From Pseudoalteromonas holothuriae (GTDB lineage: Bacteria; Pseudomonadota; Gammaproteobacteria; Enterobacterales; Alteromonadaceae): a DNA stretch of 64,000 bases. The stretch covers positions 237,346 through 301,345 of the forward strand of contig NZ_CAMAPC010000006.1 of assembly GCF_945859825.1 (NCBI RefSeq), given 5' to 3'. The notes under the pieces were generated by a model. The model searched no databases, was not told the DNA's origin, and saw only the letters and a program-made list of their open reading frames with translations. Within the stretch, counting starts at the first letter, position 1; each line of letters starts with the position of its first letter. Both the position numbers and the translations under genes were made by a program. Shown in pieces: positions 45,004 to 56,374 of the stretch.

Positions 45004-48000
45004 CTACTTTGTTACCCATTCTTTTAACTTGTCTTGTATCTGCTTTGTGGAAATAGGTTTAGTAATGTAATCATCCATTCCTGCATCAAGGCATCTTTGT
45101 CTATCGCCTTGCATAGCATTAGCGGTCATAGCTATAATTGGTAGGGATTTATTTCTCTCTCCAGCTTGACCATCGCGAATATTACGAGTTGCTTGATAAC
45201 CATCCATGATTGGCATTTGGCAATCCATTAGTACCGCATGAAATGGTTTTGTGTCTGCAGATGCACCAATTAATTCGATTGCTTGCAATCCATTCTCTGC
45301 AACTTTAACCTCGATGCCTATATTATTGAGCACTTTTAACGCCACCAGTTGATTAATTTTATTGTCTTCTACAAGTAGCACATTGATATCGTTGGCCCAA
45401 TCTGCACTGAGGGTATTCGCTGTTGATTTTTTACTATCATTGCTTATTAACTGATGTTGTTTAAGTAAAGCTTTTAAATTTGGGCAGGCAGTCGCTAAAG
45501 CGTTCAATAAAGCGAGTTGAGTTATCGGTTTGCAAAGGTAGGATGCAATATTGAATGGCACTACTTTACCTTGTGTATAGTATTCTTCAACTTGAGTCAT
45601 TACTATTAACTTAGTTTTACTTAACGGATTATTCACTTTAAGCTCTTGCTCAAAGCTGTCATTCTCTAACGCGATTAAGTGCTTATCAAGCAACACAATA
45701 TCAAAAGGTGTTGAGCTTGATATTTTACGCTCTTTAAGTATTTGAGATGCAGCCTCAGAGGTAATTGCTTCAGTGACTGAAATACCCCACAGCTTAAGTT
45801 GTTTTCGTAGCGCATGTCGACTTGATTGATTGGCGTCGATGATGAGCACTTCTAGTCTGAGGTTTTCTATATTATATGGCTTTTTAGGTTCTGAAATTTT
45901 GACGACACATGTCACAGTAAAACAACTACCCACACCTACTTCACTTGACACCGTTACATCGCCATTGAGTAACTGACATAAACGTTTAGTGATGCTAAGC
46001 CCTAAACCTGTACCACCATACTTGCGTGTCGTTGAAGCATCTACTTGGCTAAAGGTATCAAACAAAGTACCTAGCTTATTATCGGGGATACCGATACCTG
46101 TATCGAAAACTTGACAACTTAAAAGGTACTGCTCAGTATCATTCATTGGTTTAAGCTTTGCGACAATGACGATTTCGCCTTGTTCAGTAAATTTGACGGC
46201 ATTGCTTAATAAGTTACTCAGAATTTGCCTGATCCTATTAGGGTCTGAACGTATTATGGGCGTATTAATATCCGCCAAATCAAGCACTATTTCAACGCCT
46301 TTACTTTGCGCTATTAATGCCATTGACTCTGCAAGTAGTTCCACAAGCTCTCTAAAATCAAAATCGATATACTCAATTTCAAGTTTATCTGCTTCTATTT
46401 TTGAAAAGTCTAAAATATCGTTGATCAGCGTTAGGAGGGAGCTGGCACTGGTACTAGCCACATTAACGGCATGAGCTTGTTCGGCGCTAAGCTGGCCTGC
46501 TTTGAGTAGTTCTAGCATACCGATTACACCATTCATTGGGGTGCGGATCTCATGGCTCATATTTGCTAGAAAATCAGATTTAAGCTGGGTTGCTTCTTCA
46601 GCTTTTTCCAGTGCCGCAGCTAAGTCTTCTGCTTGAGCTTCCAGCGAAGCTGTTTTTTGTGACACTTGTTGCTCGAGTTGGGAAACAAATTGTTTTTGCC
46701 TTGTTATTTCTAACCGTTGTAATCGAGTTCTGAGGTAAATCACAGTCGCAATGATAGATGTAAAAGCTAAAATATATAAACAGTATGCCCACCAAGTCTG
46801 CCAAAATGGAGGAGCAACATGTAAATTTACGGAAAGTATGTTTTTTGACCATTCACCGTTGCTATTTGTTGCTTTAACTAAAAATCGATATGAGCCACCA
46901 TCTAAGTTTGTAAATGTTGCGACATTACGATTTTCAATCTCTATCCAGTGCTCATCATAGCCCTCTAGTTTATATGCATATTGATTCTTTTGAGGAGATA
47001 TGAAATCCAATACAGAAAATTCTAATGAAAATACATAGTCTAAGTAAGAAATTTGAATATCAGTAACGTAAGAGTAGGGCACATCAAGTTTAACCGGTTG
47101 GCCCAGAATATTGAAACCAGTTAGGACAATATTTGGGTCGGCTTGGTTGGAGCTTAAAGAGTGAGTACTGAAATATTCAATGCCCCTTTGGCTGCTTGTG
47201 AATAATATATTGTCGCTGCCCTTAACTAAACTACCAGAATAATAATTTAGGCCGAGTAAACCATCTTGACTATCAAAGTTTTTAATTTTTCCTTTGGTGG
47301 GTGAAAATTTAGATATACCTTTATTTGTTGTTAACCACAACTCACCTTCGTTGTCATCGGAAACCGCGCGAATAAGGTTGGTGGGCAAGCCATTTTGTTT
47401 GCTGATATGTTTAAAGCTTTGTGTTTCAGGTTGATATAAATTGAGCCCTTTTTGTGTTGCAATCCAAATTTTACCATCTTTAGATTGATGAATATCTTGC
47501 ACGATATTGCCTAACAAGCTGTCTTGTTTATATCGATTACTTTTCAATGCTAAAAAAGATTTGGAATGTTCTTGCCACAGGTTTACCCCATCACCAGTAC
47601 CGACCCACATATTTTCATTTTTATCTTTAAATACTTCAAGGACTTCTGGGTGTGACAGTCCATAAGAGGCCCCTAAATGCTGGAACGAGTTTTGTGGTGC
47701 ATCATAAATGTAAACACCATTTTTATAAGTGCCTATCCATAGTTTTCCTTGTTCGTCTGCGTTGAGTGCTCTTATCTCTCTAAACTCTTTGAGATTAGGA
47801 TTCGTAGTTGGGTAAGTAATTATCTTTGCGTGATTAGTATCAAGGTTAAATTTGGCAAGTCCTTCGTCTTGGCCAACCCACAAAACGTTATCATTAGTTA
47901 AAAACAGCACCGGCCGCTCTAACAACCGGTTATTATCAAAGCCATTTTCTTCGGAAAAAATAGCCCCAGATAGCTTAATTAGGTTTTGTGTGGATACGAG

Positions 48001-49143
48001 CCATTTGAATATTTCTGACTTAGAGTTCACAATTAATAAGTTTCCGTCTTTGTCGGATAAAATACCATTGGGTGCACTTAATTCAGGATGTTGGAGTGAT
48101 TTAAATTTTCTATGACGTACAAGTTTATATATACCTTGTACTTCATTTGTTATCCACAGTGTACGAGCATTATCTTCAAAAATAATTCGTAATCCGTTAT
48201 TGTGCTCTAGGTCCAGTTGTTTCAATTCTTGATTCGTGCTTGAGAGTCTAAAAACACCGTTACTTGTAACAAACCAAATAAACCCATCTTGATCTTCTAT
48301 CATCGAGTTAACTTGGCCTAAGTTTTCATTCTTAACTATGCCAATTGGACTGAACTCTTGTGTTTGTAGGTCAAAAAGAAAGGGGCCCTGTTGAGTGCCT
48401 ATGTAAATTTTTCCATCACGGCTTTTTAAAATATGACGAATTTCGTTGGCACCTGTAGGGGTTTTGTTAGTTGGTTCTGGAAAAAAGTATGTGAATGCGT
48501 TTGTTTTCTTATTATATAAGTTCAAACCATAACTGGTAGCCACCCAAAGTGAGTCTCGGTCGTGACTCTCTATGTCCCAGACGCGGTTGTGAGAAAGTCC
48601 AGGTATGTCAGAATTACCTTTTTTGATATGCGCAAATTGATTGTTGTTCAAAAAGCGATTTAATCCTTGGTCATATGATCCTAACCAAATTACGCCTTCT
48701 TTGTCGTGATGCAAAGATTGAATGCGGTTCGCTGAAATTGAACTAGGCCGTTTTGGGTCATTGATAAAGTTTTCAAATTGGCCTGTTTGTGGATTGTAAC
48801 GGTTGGCCCCACCTCCCCACGTGCCAATCCAAATGTTACCATAACGGTCTAAGAGGAGATTGCCTGCATCATTATGAGATAGGCCATTATTGCTCATACT
48901 ATCAAATTCAAATAATGTGACTTTACGGCCATCAAAACGCATGACACCATTTTCAGCAGTGCCAAACCAAATTAACCCTTGTTGATCTTGAATGATGGAG
49001 TATATTTCTGAAGAAACGAAACCGTCTTCAGCAGTCAGTTTTTTGACTGAGTACTCGTTCGCCAGTAAGGGTATTTGACCAAAAATGTAACTTGGAAATA
49101 AAGTAACCAATAGTAAAAATGCAACAACTAAAAATCTATTCAT
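45004..49143 (-). CDS. Hybrid two-component propeller sensor kinase
   Basis: A 1379-residue hybrid histidine kinase. A signal peptide (about 1-22) leads a long periplasmic set of propeller repeats ([16 protein letters not shown] type), a Y_Y_Y domain and a membrane helix near 784-806. Then come HisKA with His864 in [15 protein letters not shown], a HATPase domain ending GGTGLGLSI and two receivers. The first receiver is degenerate (LIIDANQSS where an acidic pair is usual) but keeps LLDKHL; the second is complete, with Asp1307 in [12 protein letters not shown]. No DNA-binding domain is present, so a further partner is needed. The ligand is unknown; in relatives such propellers sense polysaccharides or sugars. 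Confidence 0.92.
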   Translation of the reverse strand: MNRFLVVAFLLLVTLFPSYIFGQIPLLANEYSVKKLTAEDGFVSSEIYSIIQDQQGLIWFGTAENGVMRFDGRKVTLFEFDSMSNNGLSHNDAGNLLLDRYGNIWIGTWGGGANRYNPQTGQFENFINDPKRPSSISANRIQSLHHDKEGVIWLGSYDQGLNRFLNNNQFAHIKKGNSDIPGLSHNRVWDIESHDRDSLWVATSYGLNLYNKKTNAFTYFFPEPTNKTPTGANEIRHILKSRDGKIYIGTQQGPFLFDLQTQEFSPIGIVKNENLGQVNSMIEDQDGFIWFVTSNGVFRLSSTNQELKQLDLEHNNGLRIIFEDNARTLWITNEVQGIYKLVRHRKFKSLQHPELSAPNGILSDKDGNLLIVNSKSEIFKWLVSTQNLIKLSGAIFSEENGFDNNRLLERPVLFLTNDNVLWVGQDEGLAKFNLDTNHAKIITYPTTNPNLKEFREIRALNADEQGKLWIGTYKNGVYIYDAPQNSFQHLGASYGLSHPEVLEVFKDKNENMWVGTGDGVNLWQEHSKSFLALKSNRYKQDSLLGNIVQDIHQSKDGKIWIATQKGLNLYQPETQSFKHISKQNGLPTNLIRAVSDDNEGELWLTTNKGISKFSPTKGKIKNFDSQDGLLGLNYYSGSLVKGSDNILFTSSQRGIEYFSTHSLSSNQADPNIVLTGFNILGQPVKLDVPYSYVTDIQISYLDYVFSLEFSVLDFISPQKNQYAYKLEGYDEHWIEIENRNVATFTNLDGGSYRFLVKATNSNGEWSKNILSVNLHVAPPFWQTWWAYCLYILAFTSIIATVIYLRTRLQRLEITRQKQFVSQLEQQVSQKTASLEAQAEDLAAALEKAEEATQLKSDFLANMSHEIRTPMNGVIGMLELLKAGQLSAEQAHAVNVASTSASSLLTLINDILDFSKIEADKLEIEYIDFDFRELVELLAESMALIAQSKGVEIVLDLADINTPIIRSDPNRIRQILSNLLSNAVKFTEQGEIVIVAKLKPMNDTEQYLLSCQVFDTGIGIPDNKLGTLFDTFSQVDASTTRKYGGTGLGLSITKRLCQLLNGDVTVSSEVGVGSCFTVTCVVKISEPKKPYNIENLRLEVLIIDANQSSRHALRKQLKLWGISVTEAITSEAASQILKERKISSSTPFDIVLLDKHLIALENDSFEQELKVNNPLSKTKLIVMTQVEEYYTQGKVVPFNIASYLCKPITQLALLNALATACPNLKALLKQHQLISNDSKKSTANTLSADWANDINVLLVEDNKINQLVALKVLNNIGIEVKVAENGLQAIELIGASADTKPFHAVLMDCQMPIMDGYQATRNIRDGQAGERNKSLPIIAMTANAMQGDRQRCLDAGMDDYITKPISTKQIQDKLKEWVTK

Positions 49144-49529
49144 AAATTATTTTTAAGTCTATTGTGAATTGGAATGTTTATTGTTAATAATAGCCTAGTT
49201 TATGTCTGCTATGATTTTTATATATCTAGTTTTCAATTGAACAGCCAGTATGCTGTAAGCAAATTAAAATACCTTGCTATGCTCATTTTACCTTTACGAA
49301 GATGATAAACCCGCTTAAGTTTTTAGCGGGTTTATCATAAATAACATTTATCAAACTTAACGATTATACCAACTTTTATTAAAACATTGATCATTCTAGC
49401 GAGCTAAATGACTCATATATAATAACAGCATACTGAAATTTCTACTTTGTTACTAAAGCATTTATCTGTCGCAATATCTGGTGCTTTATCTAATGCAATG
49501 AGTATTAGGTTAATCGCCAAATAGGAAAA
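49144..49529. other. Spacer between sensor kinase and chemoreceptor genes, with hairpin
   Basis: A 386-base spacer between two minus-strand genes. It holds a perfect 13-pair inverted repeat, TGATAAACCCGCT (49303-49315) with AGCGGGTTTATCA (49325-49337), around a nine-base loop. It lacks a T run on the minus strand but is well placed to end the chemoreceptor transcript. The part next to 49143 should carry the sensor kinase promoter; no clear boxes were found and no gene is seen. Confidence 0.55.
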
Positions 49530-51398
49530 CTAAACTTTGAATTGTTCTAGCATGTTTTCTTGTTCGGCAATTTTTTCCACTTGACTTTTCATTGTATGAT
49601 CAACCGTTTTCGCCTCATTAAACACCATGTCTGAGATGTTGCGGATCTCCATTGCATTATTATTGACTTCACTGACTACTTGCCTTTGTTCATTGAGCAT
49701 ATCAGCAATTTGCAAATTAAGTTGCACGATATGCTCAATAGCGGCACGAATAGCTTGTAGAGAGTCGCTAGTTTCATCTGCTTTACCTACTGTTTTTTCA
49801 ACCAGACTCTGACTTTGTTTCATTACTTGTACCGCGTTCACGGCACCTGCTTGTAATTGGTCAATCATGGTTTTAATTTCAGTCGTTGCTTCTTGTGTAC
49901 GTTGTGCGAGCGTTCGTACTTCATCCGCAACTACTGCAAAGCCTCGACCAGACTCACCGGCACGAGCAGCTTCAATAGCGGCATTTAACGCTAGGAGATT
50001 TGTTTGTTCTGCAATGCCATTAATGACTGAAAGTATTTGCTCTATTCCGCTGGTGGATACTTCCAAAGCATTAACTACTTCAACTGCAGTAGAAATTTGT
50101 TCAGATAGATGTGCGATTGTATCAGTGGTTTGCGTGACGATTTTCTGACCTTCGACGGCTGCGCTATCCGTATTTTGGATTGCTTCTGCGGCCTCTTGCG
50201 CTGAGTTAGCAACGCGTTGCTCTGTCTCGGACATATGTTCTGTTGCTGTTGCTAAAGAAGTTAAAGACTCCAACTGCCTTGAAATAGCGTTACTAGATTG
50301 GTTAGCACCAGAGGACGTTTGTTTGGCATCTTCAAGAATTTCGTGGCCGAGGACTTGAATATCAGCGATTAACTGTTGTAAGCGCGCGGCGAACAGGTTG
50401 AAGTTTTCTGCCAGTGAAGCAAACTCAGGGTCGCTATTAGTATTGAGTCTCACAGTGAGATCGGCATTGCCTTTAGCAATATTGGCCATGGCATTATTAA
50501 TCTCTGAAAGTGGTTTAAGTAATAAACTGATCACAAAAGACAGGACCACAACACTAATAATGACGAATAATGTAGTAAACGTGATAGAGTCTTGTGTCAC
50601 TTCAGATACAGCAGCAAACACTTTCTCTTTTTCAAGCGCTATACCAACCAGCCAGTCAAAACCATCAACTTTTTGAAAGTCAATTAAGTACTCGGTATTA
50701 TTAAGCACAATGTATTGCAAATCTTGGCTAAACGCCGTATCACCCAAAAACTTGCTTGCTTCATCTCCATTTAAACTAACATCAGGGTGCGAGATAATAG
50801 TTCCGTCTGTGCTGACCATAAATGCAAAGCCAGCATCAAATAAATTAAATGAATTTATCATATCACCAAGCTTGGCTAAGCTAACGTCATAAAAAATTGC
50901 GCCGTGAAAGCGACCTTGTTTGTTTACTGGTGTGCCCACTGACACCACTATTTCTTTACTAACTGAGTCGGCATAAGGGGCAGTGACGATTAACTTGCCT
51001 GCATTTTTAGCATCTGTGTACCAAGGCCGCTTTCGAGGGTCCCATGTGGGGCCTGGGTTCCAATTTGGATCACTTGCTATATATTTGCCGGTGCTTTCCT
51101 GGCCATATCCAATTAATAAAAATTGTTCAGTGAGTTTTGGCTGAGACAAAATAGGGTAGGCACTTTGCAAGGAGTCAGTTTCTGAAATGAGTGAAGTTGC
51201 TAATGATGCTAAGTCCATACTTCCTTGCATTTGCGCAGTAACTGTATTACTTATTCCCTGAATTATTTCGTTAACACTTTGACTGACTTGTAGTTCTAGA
51301 TTCTGCTTAATAGAAAAGTATTGTTTAATAGATAAGACGCTAAGCGCAACAAACAAGACTAACGAGGATACAATAACAATTTTGTGTTTGAACTTCAC
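49530..51398 (-). CDS. Methyl-accepting chemotaxis protein (dCache type)
   Basis: A transmembrane chemoreceptor of 622 residues. I start at GTG 51398, which gives [16 protein letters not shown] and has GGAG upstream; a longer frame to 51455 has an atypical start. An N-terminal helix is followed by a periplasmic dCache domain ([14 protein letters not shown] and [15 protein letters not shown]), a second helix near 280-305, HAMP, and the signalling domain with tip [19 protein letters not shown]. dCache receptors commonly bind amino acids or other small metabolites. No che genes are adjacent, so it joins a chemotaxis array encoded elsewhere. Confidence 0.93.
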   Translation of the reverse strand: MKFKHKIVIVSSLVLFVALSVLSIKQYFSIKQNLELQVSQSVNEIIQGISNTVTAQMQGSMDLASLATSLISETDSLQSAYPILSQPKLTEQFLLIGYGQESTGKYIASDPNWNPGPTWDPRKRPWYTDAKNAGKLIVTAPYADSVSKEIVVSVGTPVNKQGRFHGAIFYDVSLAKLGDMINSFNLFDAGFAFMVSTDGTIISHPDVSLNGDEASKFLGDTAFSQDLQYIVLNNTEYLIDFQKVDGFDWLVGIALEKEKVFAAVSEVTQDSITFTTLFVIISVVVLSFVISLLLKPLSEINNAMANIAKGNADLTVRLNTNSDPEFASLAENFNLFAARLQQLIADIQVLGHEILEDAKQTSSGANQSSNAISRQLESLTSLATATEHMSETEQRVANSAQEAAEAIQNTDSAAVEGQKIVTQTTDTIAHLSEQISTAVEVVNALEVSTSGIEQILSVINGIAEQTNLLALNAAIEAARAGESGRGFAVVADEVRTLAQRTQEATTEIKTMIDQLQAGAVNAVQVMKQSQSLVEKTVGKADETSDSLQAIRAAIEHIVQLNLQIADMLNEQRQVVSEVNNNAMEIRNISDMVFNEAKTVDHTMKSQVEKIAEQENMLEQFKV

Positions 51399-51978
51399 AG
51401 CATATCTCCAACACCCGACATCATATAAATGTAAAACATTAACAAAAACTTGCAATGTTAGTTTTGCTTTAATGTACCAGATATCGCAAAACTTTAAACA
51501 GTTAGATTAAATTGCATCACATATTTATGTAACAAGCGTGTTACCTATTAATGGTTGATTTAGTAATGACCAATTTGTTTGGTATAGGAAATGTTTTGAG
51601 AATTGACTTAGCCTTATTGATTAGCTTTTTAAATGACACTAATGGCTGAATTAAGTAGTTATCTGGTACGCTTTTATGATTATGTTTTTCGTTGTAATTA
51701 AGTGACTGAGTACTTAAAAAACAGAACAGTTTTTTTTGTGACTTTTAGTGAGATTGCTCTATTTTTGACTCAGTGACAGAGATTTATTTTATGATAAGAC
51801 TTCATTGAGTGGGTCATAGGGCTGCATTGTTATTTAAATTCAGGCTTATATGTGTGTAAAGTAGTGTAAAAGTATTTGTTTTTGAACATGTTGCTAAGCT
51901 ATATACTACCTTGTGGCAGATCTAAACTACCGCATTTAAACGTATCATATTTTTAAGCATCAACATTTAGGGAAGCAT
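51399..51978. other. Divergent spacer before the RND efflux genes
   Basis: A 580-base AT-rich region between the divergent chemoreceptor and efflux genes. It holds an inverted repeat GTAACA-AGCG-TGTTAC (51529-51544) that could be an operator, and several A/T tracts. I see no gene. The pump genes lack an adjacent TetR-type regulator, so any control site here would be for a distant one. Confidence 0.5.
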
Positions 51979-53001
51979 ATGCCGTCACGCTCATTAATAT
52001 TAGCCCTTTTACTTAGTGCCATTGCGACAGTAGTACACGGCCAAGATAAGCGCCCAGCTACTGTTGTTATCACAGCCCCCTTGCAGTTTGCTGCAACACA
52101 GCAACAAATTACAGCTGTAGGCACGTCTGAAGCAAGGCGCTCAGTCATTTTATTTCCAACTGTTGCAGATAGGGTGACACAAGTGTCTTTTAGAAGCGGA
52201 GACAAGGTTACAAAAGGTGATATTCTATTTCAGCTTGATGACAGAAAAGAGCAAGCCCAAGCATTACAAACAAAAATTCAATTAGAAAACGCGCAGCGAG
52301 CATTAACGCGATTACAAGAGAGTATCAAAAATGGTGCCACAACACAAAGCGCTTTAGATGATGCTAAAACACAGGTTGCTCTGGCTGAAGTCGCATTCGT
52401 TCAAGCACAAAATGATATTGAAGATCATCGGGTTGTTGCGCCTTTTTCGGGTATTGTTGGAATTAGTGATATTGAAGTTGGTGACTGGGTAACAAATCAA
52501 ACTCAATTAGTTTCTTTAGATGATCGGTCCACACTTTATATCGATTTTAAAGCGCCTGAACTTGCGCTTGAACTTCTCAAAAATAGTACCCAAGTACAAG
52601 TATCACCTTGGCAAGAAAATCAAAATCAATTGCAAGCCACCATTAGCCAGATTGACTCACGAGTGAATGCAAATGCGCGTACTATTCGAATAAGAGCTGA
52701 ACTAAATAATGAGCAAGATATATATCTACCAGGCATGAGCTTTAAAGTTGTACTAAGTAACTTAGGGCAACGCTATGCTGCTATTCCTGAAGCAGCATTG
52801 ATGTGGGGTCCAATAGGGCCTTATATTTGGGTTGAGAAACAAGGGGTTGCGAAACGTGTTAATGTGCAAGTGATTCAGCGTCAAAACAACCAAGTGCTGG
52901 TGGATGGTGATATACAACATCAACAAATGCTGGTTGTAGAAGGTGTGCAACGTTTGCGTGAAGGCCAAGAAGTTAGTCCGCAATTAGCGAAGGTAAACTA
53001 A
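51979..53001 (+). CDS. RND efflux periplasmic adaptor (membrane fusion protein)
   Basis: A 340-residue periplasmic adaptor linking an RND pump to an outer-membrane channel. A signal peptide (about 1-21, cleaved near VVHGQ) has no lipobox cysteine. The barrel-sandwich hybrid shows as FRSGDKVTKGDILFQLDDR and VVAPFSGIVGISDIEVGDWV, separated by a short helical hairpin; a C-terminal beta-barrel follows. It is slightly shorter than AcrA, like MexH-type adaptors. The stop shares one base with the pump gene. Confidence 0.9.
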   Translation: MPSRSLILALLLSAIATVVHGQDKRPATVVITAPLQFAATQQQITAVGTSEARRSVILFPTVADRVTQVSFRSGDKVTKGDILFQLDDRKEQAQALQTKIQLENAQRALTRLQESIKNGATTQSALDDAKTQVALAEVAFVQAQNDIEDHRVVAPFSGIVGISDIEVGDWVTNQTQLVSLDDRSTLYIDFKAPELALELLKNSTQVQVSPWQENQNQLQATISQIDSRVNANARTIRIRAELNNEQDIYLPGMSFKVVLSNLGQRYAAIPEAALMWGPIGPYIWVEKQGVAKRVNVQVIQRQNNQVLVDGDIQHQQMLVVEGVQRLREGQEVSPQLAKVN

Positions 53002-56000
53002 TGTCTAATAAACCTTTATCAAATAGCAACTTATCTGACTTACCCTCACTTGCTATACGCAGACCTGTACTCATTGTAGTATTGAATCTATTGATTATTA
53101 TCGCAGGTGTGGCAGCACTTGGTGGTGTTGAAGTAAGAGAACTCCCTGATGTTGACAGGCCACGCTTAACTGTTAGTGCTTCTTTTCCTGGCGGTTCACC
53201 AGAAACAATCGATACAGAAGTCACAAGCAAGCTCGAAGGAGCTGCGGCGAGAGTATCAGGCGTGCAGTCTATTCGTGCTCAAAGTGAAGAAAACTCTAGT
53301 CGCATTGTGGTTGAGTTTAGGCCAGGTACAAATATTGAAGATGCTGCGAATGAAACCCGAGAAGCAGTAAGTCGTGTGCAACGAGAGTTACCTCAAGAAG
53401 TAGAACGGGTGTCGATAATCAAAGCGGACAACGATGCACAAGCGGTGGTAAGTCTTACGGTTAGTAGTGATACTTTAGATATGGAGTCACTTACAGCGCG
53501 AGTAGAGCGAGACTTAGCTCCGCAATTTTTGACTATTCCCGGTGTTGCGGACGTTAGGCTAAATGGTGATAGAGAGAGGGTGTTGCGTGTTGCGATTGAA
53601 CCTTTGAAACTCACAAGCTACGGCTTATCAGTGGCACAAGTTGCCAAAGTATTGGAACAAGCACCTTTTGATGTGCCAGCAGGGAGTTTAAAGTCTGAAG
53701 ATCAACAGCTCATTGTTAGAGCGGATGCCACTTCTATTACCGCTGAACAAGTTAGTGCGATGATTGTTGAAGGAAACACGCGCATAGGCGATGTTGCGTC
53801 GGTTTACTTTGGACCAGCAGACTCACGTAATATGGTACGTTTAGACGGGCAGCCAGTAATTGGCTTAGAAGTGATCCGACAAGCACGCTCAAATACCATT
53901 GAAATTTCAGATGAAGTATTAAAGTTAGTTGCACGCCAAGCATTACGGTTCCCAGAGTTGAACATCAGTATTACCCAAGATGATGCGCAGTTTATTCGGG
54001 GTTCTGTAGATGAAGTATTGCAATCTTTGCTTATCACAATCTTACTTGTAGTCATTACTTTATGGGTATTTATTGGTTCATGGCGGGCAACAATTGTACC
54101 CGCAATAGCTATACCGATGTCGTTAATGGGCTCGGTAGCGATAATATGGTCACTTGGCTTTTCTATTAATATATTAACGTTACTTGCCTTGGTATTAGCG
54201 ACAGGGTTAATTGTGGATGATGCCATCGTTGTGAGCGAAAATATCCAACGTCGAAAAGCTCAAGGGTTAGCCAGTCGGGCCGCTGCAGTGCTAGGTACAA
54301 GAGAAGTGTTTTTTGCTGTTGTTGCCACTACTGCTGTATTAGTTGCGGTATTTGTTCCCATCGCATTTTTGCCATCAACAGCGGGTCGATTATTTCGCGA
54401 GTTTGGGGGCGTACTCGCTGGTGCTGTGATCATCTCATCATTCGTCGCGCTATCATTGGTACCAGCGCTAACGTCTCGTTTACCTAAAAAAACCAAGTCT
54501 GGAACGCATTTATTTAGTACTTTTGGCAATAAATGCGTTGATTGTTATGGTGTGATGATTGGCTGGGTTTTGAAGCATGCATGGTTGACTCTGTTTATAT
54601 GCATTATTTTGGCAACCGCATCAGGTGTTTTGTATACACAAATAAAAAGTGAGTTATTACCACAAGAAGATAGAGGCAGTATTCGCATCTTTGCCCGAGG
54701 CCCCGATGGTGTGGGGTTGAACTTTATGGACCGACAAGCAAAAGCTATGGAAGACGTGCTATTGCCTTATGTAGAGCAACAGCAGATAGACTCCATTTAT
54801 ACGGTTGTAGGCCAGTGGGACCCAAATATTGTGTTTATTACTGTACCACTAAAAGATTGGTCTGAACGGGAGCTATCTCAACAGCAAATCATTGCTCAGA
54901 TACGTGGGCCTTTGGGGCAAGTCCCAGGTGCTCCAGCGAGAGCGTTTGGTTCAAACAGTTTGAATCTAAGGGGGCAAGGAGGGGGTATAGAACTGGCATT
55001 ATTGGGCGATAATTATTTAAATATTTTTAAAGCAGCCCAGTTGTTTAGTACTGAGCTTGAAAAGGCTTATCCGCAATTTGGTAAAGCCGATATTTCTTAT
55101 CAGCCATCGCAACCACAATTGAGAGTTAATATAGACCGTCGAGGAGCAGAAAATTTAGGTGTACAGTTGAGCGACATTGCAACGACATTAAGGGTGGCAA
55201 TTAATGGGGATGATATTGCGGATCTAAATGTGGGCGATCAATCTATCCCCATTATTCTACAAGCACAGAATTATATGATCCAAACTCCATCTGATTTAGC
55301 AAACTTGTATGTTAAAAGCGATACTGGTGCGCTAGTGCCATTGTCAAGTATTGCCAGCTTAGCAGAGGAGGGTGTTGCTGCTGAGCTAGAGCGCTATGCG
55401 CAGCGTCGGGCAATTGAATTAGACTTAGAGCTACCAGTAGGCATGGCGATGAGTGAAGCGGTTGAAATAATTAGAGGTGTTGCTCATGAAAAGTTACCAC
55501 AAGGAATTGATTTAGCTTTTAAAGGCGAAGCGCTTACGTATCAAGAAACGGCTTATGAGGTTTTGTTAACCTATGTGCTTGCATTTGTCATTGTGCTGCT
55601 TGTATTAGCTGCTCAGTTTGAAAGTATCAATAGCGCGGTTGTTGTGATGCTTACTGTACCATTTGGTATAGCTGCTGCAATTTTAGCGTTGAAGCTATCT
55701 GGCACGAGCTTAAATATTTACTCGCAGATTGGCTTGGTAATGTTGATTGGACTGTTGGCTAAGAATGCAATTTTATTAGTAGAATTTGCAGATCAGTTAC
55801 GAGATCGGGGCAGTGATGTTGAGTCGGCTATTTTACAAGCTGCCATAGTACGTTTTCGTCCAATCGCTATGACATTATTCTCGACTTTACTGGGTGCGTT
55901 ACCTCTTATTTTATCCACGGGTGCTGGCGCTGAGGCGCGTAACGCAATTGGTTGGGTAGTGTTTGGAGGGTTAGGAATTTCTGTGCTTTATACTTTATTC

Positions 56001-56102
56001 TTAACACCCGTTATTTACTTGGGTTTGGCGCGTTTTACCAAGCCTAGAGCTGATGAAACGACACGCCTTGAAGCTGAGTTAGCAAGGGCCCCAAGTAACT
56101 AG
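53001..56102 (+). CDS. RND-family inner-membrane efflux transporter
   Basis: A 1033-residue proton-driven RND transporter of the HAE1/AcrB type, with 12 membrane helices and two large periplasmic loops. The proton-relay aspartates are Asp406 and Asp407 in GLIVDDAIVVSEN, and the second-half helices carry GLLAKNAILLVEFA and RFRPIAMT. It probably exports hydrophobic or amphiphilic compounds. No outer-membrane channel gene accompanies it. Its stop codon TAG (56100-56102) is completed by the first base of a MITE-like element, so the present C-terminus may have been set by that insertion. Confidence 0.92.
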   Translation: MSNKPLSNSNLSDLPSLAIRRPVLIVVLNLLIIIAGVAALGGVEVRELPDVDRPRLTVSASFPGGSPETIDTEVTSKLEGAAARVSGVQSIRAQSEENSSRIVVEFRPGTNIEDAANETREAVSRVQRELPQEVERVSIIKADNDAQAVVSLTVSSDTLDMESLTARVERDLAPQFLTIPGVADVRLNGDRERVLRVAIEPLKLTSYGLSVAQVAKVLEQAPFDVPAGSLKSEDQQLIVRADATSITAEQVSAMIVEGNTRIGDVASVYFGPADSRNMVRLDGQPVIGLEVIRQARSNTIEISDEVLKLVARQALRFPELNISITQDDAQFIRGSVDEVLQSLLITILLVVITLWVFIGSWRATIVPAIAIPMSLMGSVAIIWSLGFSINILTLLALVLATGLIVDDAIVVSENIQRRKAQGLASRAAAVLGTREVFFAVVATTAVLVAVFVPIAFLPSTAGRLFREFGGVLAGAVIISSFVALSLVPALTSRLPKKTKSGTHLFSTFGNKCVDCYGVMIGWVLKHAWLTLFICIILATASGVLYTQIKSELLPQEDRGSIRIFARGPDGVGLNFMDRQAKAMEDVLLPYVEQQQIDSIYTVVGQWDPNIVFITVPLKDWSERELSQQQIIAQIRGPLGQVPGAPARAFGSNSLNLRGQGGGIELALLGDNYLNIFKAAQLFSTELEKAYPQFGKADISYQPSQPQLRVNIDRRGAENLGVQLSDIATTLRVAINGDDIADLNVGDQSIPIILQAQNYMIQTPSDLANLYVKSDTGALVPLSSIASLAEEGVAAELERYAQRRAIELDLELPVGMAMSEAVEIIRGVAHEKLPQGIDLAFKGEALTYQETAYEVLLTYVLAFVIVLLVLAAQFESINSAVVVMLTVPFGIAAAILALKLSGTSLNIYSQIGLVMLIGLLAKNAILLVEFADQLRDRGSDVESAILQAAIVRFRPIAMTLFSTLLGALPLILSTGAGAEARNAIGWVVFGGLGISVLYTLFLTPVIYLGLARFTKPRADETTRLEAELARAPSN

Positions 56103-56365
56103 GGTCTGTTGATCTTTGAGGTATGAATTTTGTTCAAATCAAAGGCTTTCATTACGCGAAATGAGTAATGCAGCATAATAATTTATGTCAGTTGCGAATG
56201 ACAAAGTAGTGGAAGCCTTTGGTTGAACCCTTTGGGCAGCGCCATTCGAGCATTTTTTCTGCGTTATCACCTGACTTACATAGAATAACTATGCGACGCA
56301 GGTTCTGCCTTGCCAAAATACCCGAATGACTGCTGCAAAAACACACAGCAAAGATCAACAGACCC
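56102..56365. mobile_element. MITE-like element, copy B
   Basis: A 264-base element with terminal inverted repeats (GGGTCTGTTGATCTTTG at the left, its inverse CAAAGATCAACAGACCC at the right). It is inverted relative to copy A at 19598-19847, with about 80% identity and a few short indels. Flanks read CTA and TAG, so CTAGGGTC/GACCCTAG is palindromic and a target duplication is unclear. It has no transposase. It begins within the last codon of the RND gene and ends nine bases before the kelch gene stop, so it sits exactly between two convergent genes. Confidence 0.88.
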
Positions 56366-56374
56366 TAGCCATTA

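Noticed and set aside
53804..54226. 140-codon open frame antisense to the RND transporter
   Set aside because: Shadow frame in a highly conserved gene, without initiation signals.
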